Assembly (NCBI RefSeq): GCF_003173055.1
Contig: NZ_QGLF01000003.1
Coordinates: forward strand, 186,001 to 250,000
From: Zavarzinia compransoris
Lineage (GTDB): Bacteria; Pseudomonadota; Alphaproteobacteria; Zavarziniales; Zavarziniaceae
Reading direction: 5' to 3'
Length of the DNA: 64,000 nucleotides
Shown: positions 20,627 to 28,004 of the stretch, piece by piece
Position numbering within the stretch: the first letter of the stretch is position 1
How the letters are laid out: each line of letters opens with the position of its first letter
The notes under the pieces: model-generated
What the model saw: the letters and a program-made list of their open reading frames with translations, nothing else
What the model was told of the DNA's origin: nothing
Database searches by the model: none
Position numbers and translations under genes: made by a program

Positions 20627-21526
20627 ATGAAACTGGACGACCTGATGTATCGCCCTGGCCTTTTGGCCGGCCAGCGCATCCTGGTGACCGGGGGCGGTAC
20701 CGGCCTCGGCCGGGTGATGGCCGAGGCGTTCCTGCTGCTGGGCGCCACGGTCTATATCTGCGGGCGGCGCGGCAGCGTCCTCGAGGAAACGGCGGCGGAA
20801 CTGACGGCGGCTCACGGCGGCCGCGTGGTGCCGGTCGCCTGCGACATCCGCGACGCGGAGGCGATCGCGGCCATGGTCGCATTCATCTGGGCCGACGGCG
20901 GGCCGCTGACCGGCCTCGTCAACAATGCCGCCGGCAATTTCATCAGCCGGACCGAAGACCTCTCGTCCCGCGGCTTCGACGCCATCGCCAATATCGTGTT
21001 CCGGGGCTCGTTCCTGACCACGCTCGAATGCGGCAAGCGCTGGCTGGCGGCGGGGGACCGGGCCTCGGTCCTGTCGATCCTGGTGACCTGGGTCCACAAC
21101 GGCTCGCCCTTCACCGTGCCGTCCGCCATGTCGAAGGCGGGGATCCATGCCATGACCCAGTCCCTGGCGGTCGAATGGGCGGGCCGGGGCGTGCGCTTCA
21201 ACGCGATCGCCCCCGGCCCCTTCCCGACCGAGGGCATGTCGAAGCGCCTGACCCCGACCGACGACGGCAGCGCCTTCATGAACCTGGCGCGGAATCCCAC
21301 GGGCCGGGTCGGCGCCATGGCCGAACTGGCCAATCTCGCCGTCTTCCTGATGGCGCCGGGCGCCGATTATGTGAACGGCCAGACCATCGCCATCGACGGC
21401 GGCGATTTCCTGGCGACCGGGGCCAATTTCAACGACCTGCGCCAATGGTCCGACGACGACTGGAGCCGCGCCCGCGCCGCCATCCAGGCGACCACGGCGG
21501 CGGACAAGGCGAAGCGCAGCGTCTGA
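20627..21526 (+). CDS. SDR family oxidoreductase, 2,4-dienoyl-CoA reductase-like
   Basis: 299-residue short-chain dehydrogenase closest in sequence pattern to mitochondrial-type DECR1: cofactor loop TGGGTGLGR (residues 21-29), LVNNAAGNF, then VPSAMSKAGIHAMTQSLAVEW and FNAIAPGPFPTEG. Lys170 occupies the catalytic lysine position; fifteen residues earlier, where DECR1-type enzymes have the catalytic Tyr, this protein has Trp155. It would reduce polyunsaturated acyl-CoA intermediates in beta-oxidation if active. The start has GGGAGAGAAG upstream. Confidence 0.85.
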   Translation: MKLDDLMYRPGLLAGQRILVTGGGTGLGRVMAEAFLLLGATVYICGRRGSVLEETAAELTAAHGGRVVPVACDIRDAEAIAAMVAFIWADGGPLTGLVNNAAGNFISRTEDLSSRGFDAIANIVFRGSFLTTLECGKRWLAAGDRASVLSILVTWVHNGSPFTVPSAMSKAGIHAMTQSLAVEWAGRGVRFNAIAPGPFPTEGMSKRLTPTDDGSAFMNLARNPTGRVGAMAELANLAVFLMAPGADYVNGQTIAIDGGDFLATGANFNDLRQWSDDDWSRARAAIQATTAADKAKRSV

Positions 21527-21583
21527 GATGCCGCAAGGCCACGGGTTTGCTATGCTGCCGGCCCCGCCGCCGAAAGGAAACCC

Positions 21584-22249
21584 GTGGTCCTGCCCCTCGC
21601 CGATGGCCTGCCGACCCGGCGCAAGCCCGTCGTCAACAATGCGCTGATGATCGCCTGCATCGCCGTCTTTCTCTGGCAGTTGATCACCGGCCACCGCGAA
21701 GTGGATTCGATCCGCTACGGCTTCGTGCCCTATTTCCTGTTCCAGGGCCTGCCCGGGGATATCGATATCGGCGGGGCCGGGCCGCTGGCCACAATGGTCA
21801 CCTATGCCTTTCTGCACGGCGATTTCTGGCACCTGGCGGGCAATATCCTGTTCCTCTGGATCTTCGGCAACAATGTCGAGGATGCGCTCGGCCATGGGCT
21901 CTACCTGCTGTTCTATCTCTTCTGCGCCGTGGCCGCGGCCCTGGGCGAGGGGTTGGTCGACCCCCTGTCGCAGGCGCCGCTGATCGGCGCCTCGGGCGCC
22001 ATTTCCGGCGTGCTCGGCGCCTATGTCATGCTTTATCCCCGGCAGCCGGTCATCGTGCTGGTCGGCTTCGTGCCGCTGCCGGTGCCGGCCTTTCTCACCA
22101 TCGGCATCTGGTTCGTGTTCCAGCTCCTCGACGGCGTGACCGGGGCCGCCTCGGCCGAAAGCATCGCCTGGATCGCCCATGTCGGCGGCTTCATCGTCGG
22201 CGCCGCCCTGATCCGGCCGTTCCGGCACCAGCTGCGGCCGCAAGGATAA
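21584..22249 (+). CDS. Rhomboid family intramembrane serine protease
   Basis: 221 residues, six hydrophobic segments. The nucleophile motif GASGAISGVLGAY and the last-helix His in WIAHVGGFIVG form the Ser-His dyad; FLHGDFWHLAGNILFLWIFG is the conserved second-helix HxxxN region. It has an insertion-rich first loop typical of bacterial rhomboids of this length. GTG start with AGGAA upstream. Substrates unknown. Confidence 0.92.
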   Translation: MVLPLADGLPTRRKPVVNNALMIACIAVFLWQLITGHREVDSIRYGFVPYFLFQGLPGDIDIGGAGPLATMVTYAFLHGDFWHLAGNILFLWIFGNNVEDALGHGLYLLFYLFCAVAAALGEGLVDPLSQAPLIGASGAISGVLGAYVMLYPRQPVIVLVGFVPLPVPAFLTIGIWFVFQLLDGVTGAASAESIAWIAHVGGFIVGAALIRPFRHQLRPQG

Positions 22250-22277
22250 TTTTTCTATCTCTTAAGCCGGAAGAAAA

Positions 22278-22295
22278 TTTTAGTTTAACTTAAAA
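22278..22295. promoter_or_regulatory. AT-rich near-palindrome upstream of HTH-ribB fusion
   Basis: TTTTAGTTTAACTTAAAA is symmetric at 14 of 18 positions and ends 11 bp before the first ATG of the ribB fusion gene. It lies in a sharply AT-rich 60-bp stretch that must hold the promoter. An operator for the protein's own helix-turn-helix is an attractive reading but unproven. Confidence 0.4.
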
Positions 22296-22306
22296 ATCTC
22301 GGCGCT

Positions 22307-23620
22307 ATGCTGGCGGCCATGAAATTGACGGCATGGCTGGCCCAGGCAGGGCTGACACGAACCGAACTGGCGCGCCGCATCGGCGTCTCGCCGGCCGCCG
22401 TCACCCAATTGTGCAATAACGAGACGCCCTGGCTGTCGCGGGAAACCGCGGAAATCCTGCTGCGGGTCACGGATGGCGCCGTGACTCCCAATGATTTCAT
22501 CGGCCTGCCGGCGCAGAAGGAGAATGCCGTGACCAAAGCCGTGACCGAGGCCGTGGCGGCCCTTGCCCGGGGCGAGATCATCATCGTCACCGACGACGAC
22601 GACCGGGAGAACGAAGGCGACCTGATCTGCGCCGCCTCGCTGTGCACGCCGGAGAAGATGGCCTTCATCATCCGCCATACCTGCGGCATCGTCTGCGCGC
22701 CCCTGACCGCGGCCGAGGCGCGGCGCCTGCGCCTCGATCCCATGGTGAACGGCAACGACGCCCCGCTCGGCACCAATTTCACCGTGACGGTGGATGTCCG
22801 CCACGGCCTGACCACCGGCATTTCGGCCGAGCAGCGCTCGAACACCGTGCGCGCCCTTGCCAACAACAATATGGGGCCGGCGGATTTCGTCCGGCCGGGC
22901 CATGTCTTCCCCCTGATCGCCCGGGACGGCGGCGTCCTTATGCGCTCCGGCCATACCGAAGCCGCGGTCGATCTCTGCGCCCTGGCCGGCCTGCCGCCGG
23001 TCGGCGTCATCTGCGAACTGGCCAATGACGACGGCACGGTGATGAAGGGCGCCCAGATCGAAGCCTTCGCCGACCAGCACGGCCTGAAGCGGATTTCCGT
23101 CGCCGACATCATCGCCCACCGCCAGATGCGCGAGAAACTGGTCGAGCGGGTCTCGACCTTCCAGGTCGAGACCGAGGCCGGCGTGCTGACCGGGCACGCC
23201 TATGTCACGCCGTTCGACAGCGTGCAGCATTTCGCCTTCACCCTCGGCGATATCGGCGACGGCACGAATGTGCCCACCCGCCTGCACCGGGCCAATGTCA
23301 TCGCCGATGTCTTCGGCGGCGCACCCCTGATCCACAAGGCCCTGTCGCGGATGGCGGCGGAGGGGCGCGGCGTGCTGCTCTATCTCCGCGACGGCACCGC
23401 CGGCGTGCCGGCCACGGTAACCGGCGAGGACGACAGTTCGGAAGCCCAGCGCACCCGGCAATGGCGCGAGATCGGCCTCGGCGCCCAGATCCTGCGCGAC
23501 CTGGGCGTGGTCTCCATCCGCCATCTGGTGTCCAAGGCCTCGTCGACCTCGGGCCTGTCCTATGTCGGGGTATCCGGTTTCGGCATCGAGATCGCCGAAA
23601 CCGTCACCCTTGGTTCTTAA
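22307..23620 (+). CDS. ribB: HTH-fused 3,4-dihydroxy-2-butanone-4-phosphate synthase with degenerate RibA domain
   Basis: Makes the four-carbon riboflavin precursor from ribulose 5-phosphate. Residues 5-70 form a Cro/YdaS-like helix-turn-helix (LTRTELARRIGVSPAAVTQL, ending GAVTPNDF). Residues 78-285 or so are RibB with the acidic loop DDDDRENEGD and the HTEAAVDL signature. The last 145 residues resemble GTP cyclohydrolase II but lack its zinc cysteines: the HSECLTGD site reads HRANVIAD and the CDCG site is gone, so it is probably the inactive RibX type. The first ATG has no ribosome site; an in-frame GTG at 22529 has AAGGAG 6 nt upstream and would give an HTH-free protein of about 363 residues. 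Both forms may be made. Confidence 0.88.
   Translation: MLAAMKLTAWLAQAGLTRTELARRIGVSPAAVTQLCNNETPWLSRETAEILLRVTDGAVTPNDFIGLPAQKENAVTKAVTEAVAALARGEIIIVTDDDDRENEGDLICAASLCTPEKMAFIIRHTCGIVCAPLTAAEARRLRLDPMVNGNDAPLGTNFTVTVDVRHGLTTGISAEQRSNTVRALANNNMGPADFVRPGHVFPLIARDGGVLMRSGHTEAAVDLCALAGLPPVGVICELANDDGTVMKGAQIEAFADQHGLKRISVADIIAHRQMREKLVERVSTFQVETEAGVLTGHAYVTPFDSVQHFAFTLGDIGDGTNVPTRLHRANVIADVFGGAPLIHKALSRMAAEGRGVLLYLRDGTAGVPATVTGEDDSSEAQRTRQWREIGLGAQILRDLGVVSIRHLVSKASSTSGLSYVGVSGFGIEIAETVTLGS
22517..22531 (+). promoter_or_regulatory. Internal ribosome binding site and GTG start within ribB fusion
   Basis: AAGGAG at 22517-22522 stands 6 nt before an in-frame GTG at 22529, exactly at the junction of the helix-turn-helix and RibB domains. 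It is the best ribosome site in the gene and could start an enzyme lacking the DNA-binding part. Confidence 0.5.
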
Positions 23621-24597
23621 GGCAGAAGTACCGTCGAGCCTGCGGTTTCCCGCGCCTCCAGCGCCCGGTGGGCTTCGGCGGCATCGGCCAGGGCATAGCG
23701 CTGGCGGACATTGGTCCGGATCACGCCCCGGGCGACCAGGTCGAACATTTCGGCCGCCGCCCGGTCCCGCTCCGCCTTGTCGGCGATATAGTGGAACAGG
23801 GTCGGCCGGGTGAGGTAGAGCGAGCCCTTGGGCCCCAGGATCCCGGGCGAGACCGGGGCGACCGGCCCGCTGGCATTGCCGAAGCTGACCATCAGGCCGC
23901 GGGGGGCGAGACTGTCGAGCGACGCTTCCCACGTATCCTTGCCGACCGAATCATAGACCACGGGCACGCCCTTGCCCCCGGTCAGCTCGCGCACCCGTTT
24001 CGCCACATCCTCGGTCCGGTAGAGAATGACCTCGGCCGCGCCATGGGCGAGCGCCAGCTCGGCCTTGTCCCGGCTGCCGGCAGTGCCGATCAGGCGCACG
24101 CCCAGATGCTTCGCCCATTGGCAGGCGATCAGGCCGACACCGCCCGCCGCCGCGTGGAACAGCACCGTCTCCCCCGCCGTCACCGGATAGGTGCGGAACA
24201 GCAGGTACCAGGCGGTCAGCCCCTGCAGCATGAGGGAGGCGGCCTGTTCGTCCTCCACCCCCGCCGGCACCTTGACCAGGAGGTCGGCCGGGTAATTGCG
24301 GTGGCTGGCATAGGCGCCGATCGGCGTCAGGCAATAGGCGACCCGGTCGCCGACCGCAAGCCCGGCCACGCCCGGCCCCAGGTCCTCGACCACGCCCGCG
24401 GCCTCGAGACCGATGCCGCTCGGCAGCGGCAGGGGATAGAGGCCGTTGCGGTGATAGCAGTCGATGAAATTCAGCCCGACGGCGGTCTGGCGCAGGCGGA
24501 CCTCGCCCGGGCCCGGCGGGGCCAGGGTCGCGGTCTCGTAGGACAGAACCTCGGGCCCGCCGGTCTGGTGGAAGCGGACGACTTGCGCCTCGGTCAT
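23617..24597 (-). CDS. Quinone oxidoreductase (zeta-crystallin type)
   Basis: 326-residue zinc-free MDR enzyme that reduces quinones with NADPH. Seen: VGLNFIDCYHRNGLYPLPLPSG-type N-terminal motif (residues about 41-62), the signature around LMLQGLTAWYLL, HAAAGGVGLIACQWAKHLG as the cofactor loop, and YDSVGKDTWEASLDSL. Closer to E. coli QorA than the paralogue at 18.7 kb. Start at 24597 has GGAG upstream. It overlaps the ribB 3' end by four bases and follows the dienelactone hydrolase gene by 11 bp, so those two form an operon. Confidence 0.9.
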   Translation of the reverse strand: MTEAQVVRFHQTGGPEVLSYETATLAPPGPGEVRLRQTAVGLNFIDCYHRNGLYPLPLPSGIGLEAAGVVEDLGPGVAGLAVGDRVAYCLTPIGAYASHRNYPADLLVKVPAGVEDEQAASLMLQGLTAWYLLFRTYPVTAGETVLFHAAAGGVGLIACQWAKHLGVRLIGTAGSRDKAELALAHGAAEVILYRTEDVAKRVRELTGGKGVPVVYDSVGKDTWEASLDSLAPRGLMVSFGNASGPVAPVSPGILGPKGSLYLTRPTLFHYIADKAERDRAAAEMFDLVARGVIRTNVRQRYALADAAEAHRALEARETAGSTVLLP

Positions 24598-24608
24598 CTT
24601 AGGACTCC

Positions 24609-25313
24609 TCAGCCGAGATGGGCCGCGAAGAAATCCAGGGTCCGCCGGTTGGCGAGATCGGCGGAGGCCTGGTCGTAATGCGCCCCGCCGATGCGGGCGA
24701 AGGCATGGTCCTGGCCGAGATAGGTGTGGATCGTCACCAGGGGATTGCCGCCAAGGCCGTCGGCGATCTTCGCCTGGGCTTCGGGGGGCACGAAGCCGTC
24801 CTTTTCCGCGACATGCAGCATCAGGGGCTTCCTGATGCCGGGGGCGAGGTGCAGCACGTCGTTGATGCCGACGCCGTAATAGCCGACCGTGGCATCGACC
24901 GCGGTTTCCGCCGCCGTCCGATAGGCCATGTGCCCGCCCAGGCAATAGCCGACCGCGCCCACCTTGCCATTGGTGCCGGGCAGGGTGGCCGCGACCGCGC
25001 GGGTGGCGTCGATATCGATGATGCCCTTGTCACGGTCGAAGGCGCCGAACAGCTGGAAGGCCCGGTCCCATTCGGCCTTGGACTGATCGGTTATGTCGAT
25101 GCCCGGCTCGATACGCCAGAAGAGATCGGGGACGATGGCGACATAGCCTTCGCCTGCCAGCCAGTCGGCGACGCCGCGCATCACCGCATTCACGCCGAAG
25201 ATTTCCTGGATGACCACGATCGCCGGCGCCGGCGCGCCGCCCGCGGGCCGCGCCAGATAGGCCGAAAAGCTGCCGCCATCCTTGGCCGCGATGGTGATGG
25301 ACGAACCGCTCAT
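24609..25313 (-). CDS. Dienelactone hydrolase family protein
   Basis: 234-residue alpha/beta hydrolase. The Cys nucleophile is in GAVGYCLGGHMAYR, the Asp in VAEKDGFVPPE and the His in LGQDHAFAR, the Cys-Asp-His triad of carboxymethylenebutenolidase. IVVIQEIFGVNAVMRGVADW is the family N-terminal motif. Start at 25313 has GGGAGGA upstream. No aromatic ring-cleavage genes are nearby, so the true substrate is open. Upstream partner of the quinone oxidoreductase. Confidence 0.9.
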   Translation of the reverse strand: MSGSSITIAAKDGGSFSAYLARPAGGAPAPAIVVIQEIFGVNAVMRGVADWLAGEGYVAIVPDLFWRIEPGIDITDQSKAEWDRAFQLFGAFDRDKGIIDIDATRAVAATLPGTNGKVGAVGYCLGGHMAYRTAAETAVDATVGYYGVGINDVLHLAPGIRKPLMLHVAEKDGFVPPEAQAKIADGLGGNPLVTIHTYLGQDHAFARIGGAHYDQASADLANRRTLDFFAAHLG

Positions 25314-25378
25314 GAAATCCTCCCACGGGAATTTGGCGGGAGGGATGCTAGCGCCCCACGGCGGCATTGTCATGGCAC

Positions 25379-25843
25379 TCAACCCGGCACTTCGATTCCC
25401 TCATGGCTCAGAAGCCAGCGCTTCACCGTTTCCGAACCGCCATAGCCGCCGAGCTTCGGCCCCGCCGCCAGCACCCGGTGGCAGGGCACGAGCAGGCCGA
25501 CCGGATTGCGGCCGCAAGCCTGGCCCACCGCCTGGGCCGCCACCCCGCCCAGCGTGCGAGCAAGGCTGCCGTAGGTCTCGAAGGCGCCGAAGGGGATCGC
25601 GGCGATGCGGCGCCAGACCTTCCGCTGAAAGGGCGTGCCGTGGGGGGCGATGGGCAGGTCGAACTGGCGGCGCCGGCCGGCGAAATAATCCTCGACCTGG
25701 CCGAGCGCGAGGGCGAGCAGCATGTCGTCGCCATCACCAGATGCCGCGTCGCCGCTGGGCGCCCAGCCGGCCGCGACCACCGCATCGGCGCGGACGGTGA
25801 CGTGGAACCTGCCGATCGGCGTTTCGACCCTGGCTTCCGCCAT
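25379..25843 (-). CDS. ogt: Methylated-DNA-protein-cysteine methyltransferase
   Basis: Suicide repair protein that removes O6-alkyl groups from guanine. The 154 residues include TPFQRKVWRRIAAIPFG, the tyrosine-bearing FETYGSLARTLG, ACGRNPVGLLVPCHRVL with the acceptor Cys in PCHR, and the closing GYGGSETVKRWLL. No AdaA domain is attached. The start at 25843 has GGGGAGG upstream. The symbol ogt is used for the stand-alone form. Confidence 0.93.
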   Translation of the reverse strand: MAEARVETPIGRFHVTVRADAVVAAGWAPSGDAASGDGDDMLLALALGQVEDYFAGRRRQFDLPIAPHGTPFQRKVWRRIAAIPFGAFETYGSLARTLGGVAAQAVGQACGRNPVGLLVPCHRVLAAGPKLGGYGGSETVKRWLLSHEGIEVPG

Positions 25844-25944
25844 GCTGCCTCCCCATATCACCCGCAGGGCATTCTTGCGCCCGAGGGCCGCTGAATTACA
25901 CTCATATTGCCACCGGATGATCCGGTCATGCCTGAGAGGACGCC

Positions 25945-26229
25945 ATGAAAATCAACGTCGAATTCGACATCACCCCGGAAGAAGCACGCCGCGTCCTTGG
26001 CCTGCCCGATCTCGAACCCATGCAGCAGCGCATCCTGGCCGAAGTCGAAGGCAAGATGATGCAGTATCTCCATGTCATCGATCCCGAGACCATCATCAAG
26101 CAATGGGTGCCCATGGGCATCCAGGGCAGTTTGCAGGGCTTCGAGAAGTTGCAGGATTTCCTGTGGTCCGCCGCCTCGACCGTGCGCGGCGGCAAGCGCA
26201 AGGCCGACACCAAGGAAGAGACGAAGTGA
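25945..26229 (+). CDS. DUF6489 family protein
   Basis: 94-residue acidic protein that begins MKINVEFDITPEEARRVLGLPD, a pattern I recognise from a small alphaproteobacterial family of unknown function often found in this neighbourhood. It ends in a basic tail. No signal or membrane segment. Its stop overlaps the GTG of the ferredoxin gene by four bases, so the two are coupled. Confidence 0.75.
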   Translation: MKINVEFDITPEEARRVLGLPDLEPMQQRILAEVEGKMMQYLHVIDPETIIKQWVPMGIQGSLQGFEKLQDFLWSAASTVRGGKRKADTKEETK

Positions 26230-26591
26230 GTGATCGGCAGCGGCCCGGCGACCCCGCGCCCTATTACGAAGCCCATGTCTTTGCCTGCGTGAACGAGCGT
26301 CCCGATGTCCACCCCCGCGGCTCCTGCAAGGCGCGGGGCGGGGTGCCCTTGCGCAATTACATGAAGGTGCGGGCGGATGAACTCGGCATCGGGAATATCC
26401 GCATCAATCAGGCCGGCTGCCTCGACCGCTGCGAATTGGGCCCGGTCCTGGTGATCTATCCCGAAGGGATCTGGTATGCGCCCCGCACCCCGGCGGATAT
26501 CGACGAGATCCTGGACGTCCACCTGAAGCAGGGCAGGCGGGTGGAGCGGCTGATGCTTCCGCCCGAACAGAAACTGCCGGCCGCCGAATAA
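26226..26591 (+). CDS. Thioredoxin-like 2Fe-2S ferredoxin
   Basis: 121-residue (2Fe-2S) protein of the thioredoxin-fold type. Four cysteines are placed as in that family: HVFACVNER, HPRGSCKARGG, and the pair NQAGCLDRCELGPVLVIYP. It would carry electrons in the cytoplasm; partner unknown. GTG start overlapping the DUF6489 stop; mnmE begins one base after its stop, so the three genes are an operon. Confidence 0.88.
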   Translation: MSDRQRPGDPAPYYEAHVFACVNERPDVHPRGSCKARGGVPLRNYMKVRADELGIGNIRINQAGCLDRCELGPVLVIYPEGIWYAPRTPADIDEILDVHLKQGRRVERLMLPPEQKLPAAE

Positions 26592-26592
26592 G

Positions 26593-27888
26593 GTGGGCGA
26601 GACCATCTTCGCCCTGGCCAGCGGCCGGGGCCGGGCCGGGGTGGCGGTGCTGCGCCTCTCCGGCCCCCGGGCCGGCGGTGCCGTCGCCGCCCTGGCCGGC
26701 GGGCTGCCCGCCCCGCGCCTTGCCCGGCTGGCCGCCCTGCGCGATCCGGGCGACGGCACGGTGATCGACCGGGCCCTGGTCCTGTGGTTTCCGGCCCCGG
26801 CCAGTTTCACCGGCGAGGATGTGGCCGAATTCCACGTCCATGGCGGCCGGGCGATCCTGAACCGGCTGACCGTCATCCTTGGCGCCCTCGGGCTGCGCCC
26901 GGCCGGGCCGGGCGAATTCACCCGCCGCGCCTTCGAGAACGGCAAGCTCGACCTCTCCCAGGCCGAAGCCATCGCCGATCTGGTCGATGCCGAGACCGAG
27001 GCCCAGCGCCGGCAGGCCCTGCGCCAGCTCGACGGGGCCATGGGCCGACTCTATGAAGCGTGGCGCGACCGGCTGAAAGTGCTGCTGGCCCGGCTCGAAG
27101 CCCTGATCGACTTTCCCGACGAGGGTCTCGACGAGGCCATCGAGGGCGAGGTCCTGGCCGGCACCGCCCGCCTGCGCGACGAGCTCGCCCGCCATCTGGC
27201 CGACGGGCACCGGGGCGAACGGCTGCGGGACGGTTTCGAGATCGCCATCACCGGCGCCCCCAATGTCGGCAAATCCAGCCTGCTGAACCGCTTGGCCGCC
27301 GCCGAGGTCGCCATCGTTTCCGAGATTCCGGGCACGACGCGCGACGTGATCGAGGTCGCCCTCGACCTCGGCGGCTATCGGGTGGTGCTGATCGATACCG
27401 CGGGCCTGCGCGAGACCGACGATCCGATCGAGCGGGAAGGGGTGCGGCGCGCCCGCCAGCGCGCGGCGACGGCAGACCTGCGCCTGCATGTCGTCGGTCC
27501 CGGCGACCCCGCGCCGGGGCTGAAAGCCGGGCCCGAGACCATCACCGTCGCCAACAAGGCGGACCTGGGGCCGGGGCCGGCGGATGCCGTGCCCGTCTCC
27601 GCCCGCACCGGGGCCGGCATCGACCGGCTTCTCGCCCTCATCACCGCCCGGGTGGCCGAGCGGCTGGAGCCGGGCGAGGCGCCGGCGATCACAAGGGCCC
27701 GCCATCGCCTGGCGGTGGAGGAAGCCGTCGCCGCCCTGGAGCGGGCCCTCTCGCCCCTGCCGCTGCCCGCCGAATTGCGCGCCGAGGACCTGCGCCTCGC
27801 CCTGCGCGCTTTGGGCCGGGTGGTTGGGGCGGTCGATGTCGAGGACCTGCTCGACGTCATCTTCTTCGAGTTCTGCATCGGCAAGTGA
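26593..27888 (+). CDS. mnmE: tRNA modification GTPase MnmE
   Basis: Works with MnmG to put carboxymethylaminomethyl (or related) groups on U34 of certain tRNAs. The 431 residues have the N-terminal folate-binding domain (FTGEDVAEFHVHGG), then the inserted G domain at about 221: GAPNVGKSSLLNRL, IPGTTRDVIE, DTAGLRETDD and NKAD, and the C-terminal CIGK that ends the family. Slightly shorter than the usual 445-455. GTG start. Two parS sites follow immediately. Confidence 0.95.
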   Translation: MGETIFALASGRGRAGVAVLRLSGPRAGGAVAALAGGLPAPRLARLAALRDPGDGTVIDRALVLWFPAPASFTGEDVAEFHVHGGRAILNRLTVILGALGLRPAGPGEFTRRAFENGKLDLSQAEAIADLVDAETEAQRRQALRQLDGAMGRLYEAWRDRLKVLLARLEALIDFPDEGLDEAIEGEVLAGTARLRDELARHLADGHRGERLRDGFEIAITGAPNVGKSSLLNRLAAAEVAIVSEIPGTTRDVIEVALDLGGYRVVLIDTAGLRETDDPIEREGVRRARQRAATADLRLHVVGPGDPAPGLKAGPETITVANKADLGPGPADAVPVSARTGAGIDRLLALITARVAERLEPGEAPAITRARHRLAVEEAVAALERALSPLPLPAELRAEDLRLALRALGRVVGAVDVEDLLDVIFFEFCIGK

Positions 27889-27904
27889 TGTTTCACGTGA
27901 AACA
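27889..27904. other. parS site 1
   Basis: Perfect 16-bp TGTTTCACGTGAAACA, the universal ParB-binding centromere site, starting at the base after the mnmE stop. Confidence 0.95.
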
Positions 27905-27927
27905 ATGCCGGCCATGCGCCGCCGGAA

Positions 27928-27943
27928 TGTTTCACGTGAAACA
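27928..27943. other. parS site 2
   Basis: A second perfect 16-bp parS, 23 bp beyond the first, in the gap between mnmE and mnmG. Confidence 0.95.
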
Positions 27944-28004
27944 GGATCGCCACCTGTCACAACTCGTCATTTGACTGCCGTCGCCATATCCCTAAAGTGC
28001 CGGC

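Noticed and set aside
22250-22306. FMN riboswitch before ribB
   Set aside because: The gap is only 57 bp, too short for the RFN element, and none of its conserved tracts appear.
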